Origin: Candidatus Cryptobacteroides excrementavium
Lineage (GTDB): Bacteria > Bacteroidota > Bacteroidia > Bacteroidales > UBA932
NCBI GenBank assembly: GCA_017695025.1
Contig: JADILX010000125.1
Span: 1 to 36,187 of the forward strand
Length of the DNA stretch: 36,187 nucleotides
Direction of reading: 5' to 3'
Position numbers and translations under genes: made by a program. The notes under the pieces were generated by a model. The model saw only the letters and a program-made list of their open reading frames with translations, searched no databases and had not been told where the DNA came from. This document shows positions 27,008-36,187 of the stretch, piece after piece. Numbering within the stretch: position 1 is the first letter of the stretch; every line of letters starts with the position of its first letter.

Positions 27008-28258
27008 ATGACGCACATGTTAAAAATGTTTGCCGCTACGGTGATTGTCACCGTAGCAGCGACATTGTCCGGATGTTCCGGACAGGCTGATAAAAAAGCA
27101 TCCGTTCATCCAGACTGGTCGTACAATGCAGTCATCTATGAAATGAATGTCAGGCAGTATACTCCCGAAGGGACTTTTGCTGCAGCGGCAGAGCATCTTC
27201 CGCGTCTGCAGCGGCTTGGAGTGGATGTAATCTGGCTGATGCCGGTCTATCCTATCGGGATTGACCAGAGAAAAGGGACACTCGGTTCGTACTATGCCAT
27301 TTCCGACTATTGCGCGATAAATCCCGAGTTCGGCACGATGGAAGACTTCGAGAAGTTCCTTTCGGGGGCCCACGATGCCGGTTTCAAGGTGATTCTCGAC
27401 TGGGTGGCCAACCATACTTCACCTGATGCCGTGTGGGAATCCGAAAGGCCTGCCGACTGGTATGTCCGTGATTCTCTAGGCAATACCGTTACCCAGTATG
27501 ACTGGACTGATATAGCCGAACTCAACTATGACAATCATGACATGAGGGAGGAGATGCGGAATTCCATGCGTTTCTGGCTTGACAAGGGCGTAGACGGTTT
27601 CCGTTGCGACATGGCCTGCGAAGTGCCGATGGATTTCTGGAGAGAGACCCTGCCTGAACTCCGCCGCGAATATCCAGGGACATATTATCTTGCCGAGGGC
27701 GAGAATCCGGAGTTGCATCAGGGGGCGTTCGATGCTTCCTATGCATGGGAACTGCATCATCTGCTGAATGGCATAGCACAGGGGAAGAAAGGTGCCGCAG
27801 ATCTGGTGGCATATATTGAAAAAGATGCAGCGGCCTGTCCTCCGGAGGCTTTCAGGCTTATGTTCACATCTAATCATGACGAAAACTCATGGGCAGGAAC
27901 GGAATTTGAACGGATGGGCGATGCTGCTGAAGCCATGGCTGTCCTGACATTCACTCTTCCGAACGGGCAGCCTCTCATATACACCGGCCAGGAAATGGGA
28001 TGGAATCACAGGTTCGAGTTTTTCGAGAAAGATCCGGTGCCTGCATGGGAAGAGAATGAACATACGGATTTCTATAAGGAACTTATCCGTATCAGGCATG
28101 AGAATCCGGCTTTGGCTGCAGGTGAAAAGGGAGGAGCATTCGAGGTGGTTTCCGCGTCTGACAGTGTGTTTGTCTTTACAAGGACATTGCCGGGGAATCA
28201 GGTGACCGTATCAGTGGAAATGTGCGAACCGTGGGTCTGGGATATTTCCGTCGACTGA
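27008..28258 (+). CDS. GH13 alpha-amylase family lipoprotein, compact
   Basis: Lipobox TLSGC-SGQADKK; VIWLMPVYPIG, ILDWVANHTS, GVDGFRCDMA, YYLAEGE, FTSNHDEN. Start overlaps or abuts the previous stop. Confidence 0.9.
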   Translation: MTHMLKMFAATVIVTVAATLSGCSGQADKKASVHPDWSYNAVIYEMNVRQYTPEGTFAAAAEHLPRLQRLGVDVIWLMPVYPIGIDQRKGTLGSYYAISDYCAINPEFGTMEDFEKFLSGAHDAGFKVILDWVANHTSPDAVWESERPADWYVRDSLGNTVTQYDWTDIAELNYDNHDMREEMRNSMRFWLDKGVDGFRCDMACEVPMDFWRETLPELRREYPGTYYLAEGENPELHQGAFDASYAWELHHLLNGIAQGKKGAADLVAYIEKDAAACPPEAFRLMFTSNHDENSWAGTEFERMGDAAEAMAVLTFTLPNGQPLIYTGQEMGWNHRFEFFEKDPVPAWEENEHTDFYKELIRIRHENPALAAGEKGGAFEVVSASDSVFVFTRTLPGNQVTVSVEMCEPWVWDISVD

Positions 28259-28265
28259 CTGTCAT

Positions 28266-28320
28266 CGTCATTCCGAAGGATGTTTTTTTCATCCCGGGCG
28301 AAGCCGGGGGGGGATCTGCC
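28266..28320. repeat. REP-like/palindromic intergenic sequence
   Basis: cgtcattccgaaGGATGtttttttCATCCCGGgcgaagCCGGggggggatctgcc: two adjacent hairpins (GGATG-T7-CATCC; CCCGG-gcgaag-CCGGG); layout similar to cgtcattccg...gaatct dispersed elements. Confidence 0.4.
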
Positions 28321-28336
28321 TTAAACCGATAATTTT

Positions 28337-30268
28337 ATGAAATCCATAAAAAACATAATAATGTCTTCAGCCATTGTCGGAGCCATATCCTGCGGAAGCG
28401 GCACCACTTCCGGTCTGTCATCCATAGAGGATGCAGGAGACAAGATAAGGCGTGTCGAGCCGCTTTCCTGGTGGACAGGTATGAATACACCTCTCCAGTT
28501 GCTTGTGCATGGGGAGAATATTTCGGAGTACGATGTCCGTATCGAAGGCGAAAGAGGAGTGAAAGTCTCACGGGTGCACAGGGTGGACAGCCCCAACTAT
28601 CTGTTCGTGGACATAGACATTGCTCCCGGTGCCACTCCGGGTACGTACAGTCTTGTGTTCAGCCGTGACGGCAAGAGTTTCAGTTATCCGTATCAAATCA
28701 ACGCCAGAGAGAAGGGCTCCGCTTCACGCGGCAGTTTCACTACGGCCGACATGATTTATCTGATAATGCCGGACCGCTTTGCCAACGGCGACCCGTCCAA
28801 CGATTCTACGTCGGATACGGCGGAAAAGGCTGACCGGGAGGAATTCTTCGGCAGGCATGGAGGCGACCTGCAGGGAATAATCGACCATCTGGACTATATC
28901 GCCGACCTGGGAGCTACCGCCATCTGGAATACCCCGCTGCTTCTCGACGATGAGCCGGAGGGCTCATACCATGGCTATGCCTGTGCCGACTATTATCATA
29001 TCGACCCGAGGTTCGGGACAAATGACCTGTACAGGGAGTTCGTGCAGAAAGCGCATGACAAGGGCCTGAAAGTCATAATGGATATAGTCACGAACCATTG
29101 CGGTACTGCGCACTGGTGGATGAAGGACCTGCCTTTCAAGGACTGGATCCATGTATTCCCGGAGTATACGGGGACAAATGTATGCTTTTCCACCAATATG
29201 GACCCGAATGCCTCGAAGTATGACCTCAATCTGCAGGAGAGCGGCTGGTTTGTGCCATCGATGCCGGACATGAACCTCGACAATCCGTATGTCCTCAATT
29301 ATTTCAGGCAGTGGGCCATATGGTGGATCGAGTATTCAGGGCTCGACGGCTTCAGGGTTGATACATATCCGTATAATGAAAAGGACCCTATGAGCGAGTG
29401 GTGCGAGGCCATACTTGCCGAATATCCGGGTTTCAACATCGTCGGGGAATGCTGGACATCATCCATCCCGCAACTTGCCTATTGGCAGGGCGGCAATGAA
29501 AACAAGGACGGATTTGACTCGCATCTTCCTTCAATCATGGATTTTCCGTTGCAGGAAGCCATCTGGAAAGGCCTTCCGACGGATTCCCATGCCTGGGGAG
29601 AAGGCATGACAAGAGTCTATGACTGTCTTTCGCATGACTTCGTGTATCATGACCTGTCAAAGATGATGATTTTCCCGGGCAACCATGACACGGACCGTAT
29701 AGGAGATGTCCTGAAACACAATGCCGACAGGCACAGGATAGTGATGGCAATGATGGCTACCATGCGCGGTATCCCGCAGATTTTCTATGGGGATGAAATG
29801 ATGTTCGTCTCAAAGGACAGATCCCAGGGACATGGCGGTCTCCGTGTTGATTTCCCTGGCGGCTGGCCTGGGGACAGGCTTGACTTTTTCTCCGAGGCCG
29901 GCAGGGCTTCTGCGAAGGTCAGCACGGACGGAAAGCCTGTGCCGGAGGGACAGATTGCATCTCTCCACGACTATACGAGACGCCTTTTCCAGTGGAGGAA
30001 GGACAAGCCTGTCATTCACAACGGCAAGACAATGCACTTCCTGACAAGGGACAACACCTACGCATATTTCAGATATGACGATACTGATGCAGTATTTGTC
30101 TATATCAATAATTCCCGGGGAAAGAAGCATGTCCCGTGGTCACATTATGCCGAGATAGCTGAAGGCCTGCATGACGGGCGCAATGTTATTACGGGGGAAC
30201 CGGCGGAGGTTTCCGATTCGACTGTTGTCGGACCGCGCCAGGTGCTTGTGGTCGAATATAAGAGATAG
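28337..30268 (+). CDS. susA: Neopullulanase/cyclomaltodextrinase-like GH13 (SusA-like) lipoprotein
   Basis: Cyclomaltodextrinase N-domain-like VEPLSWWTGMNTPLQLLVHGENISEYDVRI; MIYLIMPDRFANGDPSND; HGGDLQGIIDHLDYIADLGATAIWNTPL; DIVTNH, GLDGFRVDTY, NIVGECW, FPGNHDTDR. Confidence 0.92.
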   Translation: MKSIKNIIMSSAIVGAISCGSGTTSGLSSIEDAGDKIRRVEPLSWWTGMNTPLQLLVHGENISEYDVRIEGERGVKVSRVHRVDSPNYLFVDIDIAPGATPGTYSLVFSRDGKSFSYPYQINAREKGSASRGSFTTADMIYLIMPDRFANGDPSNDSTSDTAEKADREEFFGRHGGDLQGIIDHLDYIADLGATAIWNTPLLLDDEPEGSYHGYACADYYHIDPRFGTNDLYREFVQKAHDKGLKVIMDIVTNHCGTAHWWMKDLPFKDWIHVFPEYTGTNVCFSTNMDPNASKYDLNLQESGWFVPSMPDMNLDNPYVLNYFRQWAIWWIEYSGLDGFRVDTYPYNEKDPMSEWCEAILAEYPGFNIVGECWTSSIPQLAYWQGGNENKDGFDSHLPSIMDFPLQEAIWKGLPTDSHAWGEGMTRVYDCLSHDFVYHDLSKMMIFPGNHDTDRIGDVLKHNADRHRIVMAMMATMRGIPQIFYGDEMMFVSKDRSQGHGGLRVDFPGGWPGDRLDFFSEAGRASAKVSTDGKPVPEGQIASLHDYTRRLFQWRKDKPVIHNGKTMHFLTRDNTYAYFRYDDTDAVFVYINNSRGKKHVPWSHYAEIAEGLHDGRNVITGEPAEVSDSTVVGPRQVLVVEYKR

Positions 30269-32548
<2,280 letters not shown>

Positions 32549-32569
32549 GCCGAAGAAGTCTGTCTATTT

Positions 32570-32620
32570 ACGGATAACCTGCGCAGCCGTGGCGTTTGTC
32601 ACAGTTGCGCAGGTTGCCGT
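32570..32620. terminator. Bidirectional terminator candidate between susB and pflA (convergent)
   Basis: Perfect 10-bp inverted repeat AACCTGCGCA (32576-32585)/TGCGCAGGTT (32606-32615), extended by ACGG (32570-32573)/CCGT (32617-32620), then ttaatatctt on the + strand. Confidence 0.6.
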
Positions 32621-32643
32621 TTAATATCTTGCGGGAATGCCGG

Positions 32644-33408
32644 TCAGTTCAGCACTACGCAGCCGAAGTATTCCTTGAAGAGAGCCTCGGCACGGGAGAG
32701 TTGTTCCTTGGTGTTGAGACAGACATTTTTGAGTTTGTATTCCTGCCCGAGTGTCTCGTATTTGTTGACACCAAGAGTGTGGTAGGGGAGTATCTCGACT
32801 CTCTGGATCATCCTGTAGCCGGATTTGTGGGCACCGCTGCCAGGAGTTCCTGTTGTCCCGAAATGTTCTCCCAAAGCCCTGATATCCTCCTCGAAATCGC
32901 TGTATCCAGGTACGAGTACATATCTGAGCCAGAATGGCTTGCCATGCTCTTCAAGCCAGGCTGCTGTCCCGAGTGTCTGTTCATTGCTGCGGCCTGTAAG
33001 TGCCTGATGTCTTGTGGGGTTGAATTCCTTGATATCAAGCAGGACAAGATCCGTAAGAGCGAACAGTTCCTCTACATCACTGTTCCACACGCCTCCGTTA
33101 GAGTCCAGACATACATTTATGCCGTTTTCATGCAACTGCCTTACAAGCGGCACAAGTGCTTTGGCCTGTACTGTCGGTTCTCCTCCCGAGAATGTCACTC
33201 CTCCGCGTTTCCCGAAGAAAGGCTTCTGCCTGACAGCCATCTGAAGGATTTCGTCGATATCAGTCTCCGTGCCTCCTTCAAACGGGATAGTGTCGGGATT
33301 GGCACAATAGAGACATCTGAACGGGCATCCCTGCAGAAAAACGACGAGCCGGAGCCCCGGCCCGTCGTATGTCCCCATTGATTCGTATGAATGTACTTTC
33401 AATGTCAT
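32644..33408 (-). CDS. pflA: Pyruvate formate-lyase-activating enzyme (radical SAM)
   Basis: FLQGCPFRCLYCANPDT (CX3CX2C), GGVTFSGGEPTVQ, LVLLDIKEFNP, YVLVPGYSD, VEILPYHTLGVNKYETLG. Start MTLKVHSYES preferred, which avoids overlap with pflB. Confidence 0.94.
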   Translation of the reverse strand: MTLKVHSYESMGTYDGPGLRLVVFLQGCPFRCLYCANPDTIPFEGGTETDIDEILQMAVRQKPFFGKRGGVTFSGGEPTVQAKALVPLVRQLHENGINVCLDSNGGVWNSDVEELFALTDLVLLDIKEFNPTRHQALTGRSNEQTLGTAAWLEEHGKPFWLRYVLVPGYSDFEEDIRALGEHFGTTGTPGSGAHKSGYRMIQRVEILPYHTLGVNKYETLGQEYKLKNVCLNTKEQLSRAEALFKEYFGCVVLN

Positions 33409-33439
33409 ATCTGTCTGAAAATTCCGGGATTCCGGAAGA

Positions 33440-35668
33440 TTACATGGACTGGTGGAAAGTACGTGCAATAACTTCCATCTGATGTTCCCTGCTCAGTTTT
33501 GTGAAGTTCACCGCATATCCTGAAACCCTGATGGTCAACTGTGGATAGTTCTCCGGATGCTCCATGGCATCTTCAAGCATCTCCCTGTTGAGTACATTCA
33601 CATTGAGGTGGTGTGCCCCCTTGGTGAAATAGCCGTCCATCATGGTGACAAGATTTTCCACTCTCTCTTCAACTGTAGGACCGAGAGATTTCGGCACGAT
33701 TGAGAATGTATTGCTGATACCGTCCATGGCGTCATGATAGTCAAGTTTTGCCACGGAACTGAGAGATGCGATTGCACCGTGGCAGTCGCGTCCATGCATA
33801 GGATTTGCGCCCGGGGCAAATGCCACTCCCTTTGCCCTTCCGTCAGGTGTTGCACCGGTCTTCTTGCCGTACATCACGTTTGATGTGATGGTAAGGAGGG
33901 AAAGTGTAGGCATTGCATTCTTGTAGACAGGAAGTTTGCTGAGTTCCTTGCTGAAGAAATGCACGAGGTCTACGGCCAGGGAGTCAACCTTGTCGTTGTC
34001 ATTCCCGAAGCACGGGTATTCTCCCTGTATGTCGAATCCGTCTGTCAGACCGTCTGCATTGCGGTGTGCAGTCACTTTTGCATATTTGATTGCAGAAAGC
34101 GAGTCTACTGCGATAGAAAGTCCTGCTACGCCGTATGCAAGATTGATTTCAGGATTGGTGTCGATGAATGCCATCTGCGAGCGCTCGTAGTCGTACTTGT
34201 CATGCATGTAATGGATGATGTTCATGGCCTCATTGTAGACCCTTGCCACTTCATGCAGCACTTTCTTGTAGTTGTTGAGGACTTCCTCGAAGTCAAGTAC
34301 ATCGCTCTTGAGCGGCTCGATGCCTTCAACCATAAGTGTCCCGGTATTCTCGCAGCGTCCTCCGTTGATTGCAAGCAGGAGAGCCTTGGCGAGGTTGGCG
34401 CGGGCGCCGAAGAACTGTATTGCCTTTCCTATGGCCTGGTATGATACGCAGCAGGCGATGCCGTAATCATCGCAACTGCGTACATGGCGCATCAGGTCAT
34501 CATTCTCATACTGTATGGAACTTGTGTCTACGGAGACTTTTGCGCAAAACTCCTTGAACCCTTCAGGCAGTTCCGGGCTCCAGAGAACAGTCATGTTTGG
34601 CTCCGGGGCAGGCCCGAGGTTGTAAAGTGTCTGGAGAAATCTGAATGAAGTCTTCGTTACCTTCACCTTGCCGTCATTGAAACGTCCCCCGATGGATTCT
34701 GTCACCCATGTAGGGTCTCCGGCAAAGATGTCATTGTATGACTGCATCCTCAGATGTCTGACCATCCTGAGCTTCATCACAAACTGGTCTATGAGTTCCT
34801 GGGCATAAGACTCGTCGATGACGCCATGGTCGAGGTCATACTGTATGTAGATGTCGAGGAATGAAGATACGTTCCCGAGCGACATTGCCGCACCGTCCTG
34901 CTCCTTGACTGCAGCAAGATAGGCCATATATACCCACTGGACTGCCTCCTGTGCATTCATGGCCGGTCTGGAAAGGTCAAGGTCATAGTATGAGCCCATC
35001 ACCTTGATTTCGTCGAGGGCCCGTATCTGTTCTGCCACTTCTTCGCGCAGCCTTATGCGGGCGTCCGTCATAGGGCCTGTAAGGTTGTGCAGGTCTTCCT
35101 TTTTAGCCTCGATGAGCCTGTCTGCACCATAGAGGGCAAGCCTGCGGTAGTCACCGATGATACGGCCCCTTGAGTAGTTGTCAGGCAGTCCTGTAAGGAA
35201 TCCAAGAGACCTGAATCTCCTGATTTCCTCTGTATATACATCGAACACTCCGTCGTTGTGAGTCTTACGGTAGTGTGTGAAGATTTCCTTTACCTTAGGA
35301 TCGAGCTCGACCCCGTTTTCCTTGCAGGCTTTCTCTACAACCTTATATCCTCCGAAAGGCTTGATAGCCCTTTTCAGCAGTTCGTCTGTCTGCAGGCCTA
35401 CAATCAGTTCGTTGTCACGGTCGATATAGCCGGCCTTGTGTGACGTGATTGTAGATATTGTCTTTGCATCGATTGAACGTATCCCGTTGTTCTTCCTCTC
35501 TTCATCGAGGGCAGCGAGACATTCGTTCCATAGTTTTTTTGTCCTTTCGGACGGTCCTTTCAGGAATGATGCGTCACCTGTGTAAGGCGTGATATTCCTG
35601 TAGACAAAATCTGACACATCGATTTTACGGCTCCAGGCGCCGTCATTGAATTTCTCTCTGATTTCCAT
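33440..35668 (-). CDS. pflB: Formate C-acetyltransferase (pyruvate formate-lyase)
   Basis: 742 aa; catalytic Cys pair [14 protein letters not shown]; glycyl radical motif [20 protein letters not shown]; start [21 protein letters not shown]. Confidence 0.97.
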   Translation of the reverse strand: MEIREKFNDGAWSRKIDVSDFVYRNITPYTGDASFLKGPSERTKKLWNECLAALDEERKNNGIRSIDAKTISTITSHKAGYIDRDNELIVGLQTDELLKRAIKPFGGYKVVEKACKENGVELDPKVKEIFTHYRKTHNDGVFDVYTEEIRRFRSLGFLTGLPDNYSRGRIIGDYRRLALYGADRLIEAKKEDLHNLTGPMTDARIRLREEVAEQIRALDEIKVMGSYYDLDLSRPAMNAQEAVQWVYMAYLAAVKEQDGAAMSLGNVSSFLDIYIQYDLDHGVIDESYAQELIDQFVMKLRMVRHLRMQSYNDIFAGDPTWVTESIGGRFNDGKVKVTKTSFRFLQTLYNLGPAPEPNMTVLWSPELPEGFKEFCAKVSVDTSSIQYENDDLMRHVRSCDDYGIACCVSYQAIGKAIQFFGARANLAKALLLAINGGRCENTGTLMVEGIEPLKSDVLDFEEVLNNYKKVLHEVARVYNEAMNIIHYMHDKYDYERSQMAFIDTNPEINLAYGVAGLSIAVDSLSAIKYAKVTAHRNADGLTDGFDIQGEYPCFGNDNDKVDSLAVDLVHFFSKELSKLPVYKNAMPTLSLLTITSNVMYGKKTGATPDGRAKGVAFAPGANPMHGRDCHGAIASLSSVAKLDYHDAMDGISNTFSIVPKSLGPTVEERVENLVTMMDGYFTKGAHHLNVNVLNREMLEDAMEHPENYPQLTIRVSGYAVNFTKLSREHQMEVIARTFHQSM

Positions 35669-35710
35669 AAACTGTCAGTTATATTTTTACCTCTCTTAAA
35701 TATCCGGGCG

Positions 35711-35740
35711 CAAAGATAACTGATATTTTTAATAATTCAA
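35711..35740 (-). promoter_or_regulatory. Bacteroidota promoter for pflB-pflA
   Basis: Minus strand TTG (35740-35738)-N19-TATCTTTG (35718-35711); ATG at 35668. Confidence 0.72.
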
Positions 35741-35821
35741 TTTTATTACGTAATTGTGTCAATATTTTAAACTTCCGGAATATCACGCCTGATGATAAGG
35801 GCGACTGGCCAGGCCCCGCAA

Positions 35822-36148
35822 TCAGTCCTGCGTCACTATTGACAGCCTGCTGGCAATGACTTCGTAGCCTTGTCGCTCAATGCCGTCATTCCCGGTGTAT
35901 TTCGTGCTTCTGAGCCGGCCGCAGACATATACGGGCGAGCCTTTGCCTATTTTTTCAAACTCAGGCATGCCTTTCCCGCTCCATGCCACGATATTGTGCC
36001 ATGTGGTCTCGACTGTCGCTTCCCCGTCCTTGTTCTTGTAGAGAAAATTCGTTGCAAGTGAAAATCTTGCGACCTGTCCTGTCCCTACGGTTGATACGCG
36101 TATGTTCCCTACGTTCCCCCTCAACTCGATTCTGTTCAATTGTTCCAT
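35822..36148 (-). CDS. ssb: Single-stranded DNA-binding protein (OB-fold), short form
   Basis: MEQLNRIELRGNVGNIRVS...RFSLATNFLYKNKDGEATVETTWHNIVAWSGK...GSPVYVCGRLRSTKYTGNDGIERQGYEVIASRLSIV: SSB pattern; start MEQLNR preferred. Confidence 0.9.
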   Translation of the reverse strand: MEQLNRIELRGNVGNIRVSTVGTGQVARFSLATNFLYKNKDGEATVETTWHNIVAWSGKGMPEFEKIGKGSPVYVCGRLRSTKYTGNDGIERQGYEVIASRLSIVTQD

Positions 36149-36187
36149 AGTCCAATTTTTTAATGTCATGTGTTCCCCGCATACGTG

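Noticed and set aside
28281-28311. Intrinsic terminator within the sus operon
   Set aside because: On the + strand the T-run precedes the GC hairpin rather than following it, and the minus strand has an A-run there; kept only as a REP-like element.
32596-33381. 261 aa + strand ORF
   Set aside because: Antisense to pflA, whose radical SAM motifs are unambiguous.

Overview
This 36 kb window comes from a Bacteroidota (Bacteroidales-like) chromosome. The assignment rests on SusC/D/E proteins, GH97, BACON and LES-type lipoproteins, and TTG-N19/20-TAnnTTTG promoters. It is mostly well-organised coding sequence. Left part: tRNA-Ser(GGA), META-domain lipoprotein, YhhN-like membrane protein, malic enzyme, a minus-strand operon (polyprenyl synthetase, U32 peptidase-family protein, patatin), then RsgA-MATE and an OPA-type MFS transporter. 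Centre: a starch/malto-oligosaccharide locus with a CBM20-GH77 4-alpha-glucanotransferase, a LytS/LytTR two-component system, and a divergent operon encoding an MFS sugar transporter, SusC, SusD, a very long SusE-like lipoprotein, three GH13 enzymes and a GH97 SusB-like alpha-glucosidase. Right part: pflA, pflB and ssb on the minus strand. I see no phage, transposon, CRISPR or defence island, and no wholly unknown system. The best leads are: a SusE-like protein with about seven tandem ~110-125 aa modules; a LytS/LytTR pair where a SusR-type regulator might be expected, with an 8-nt C tract in the kinase gene; an 18-bp perfect palindrome overlapping a promoter -33 box; and several hairpin or REP-like intergenic structures. 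All family calls come from reading motifs by eye; no database search was run.
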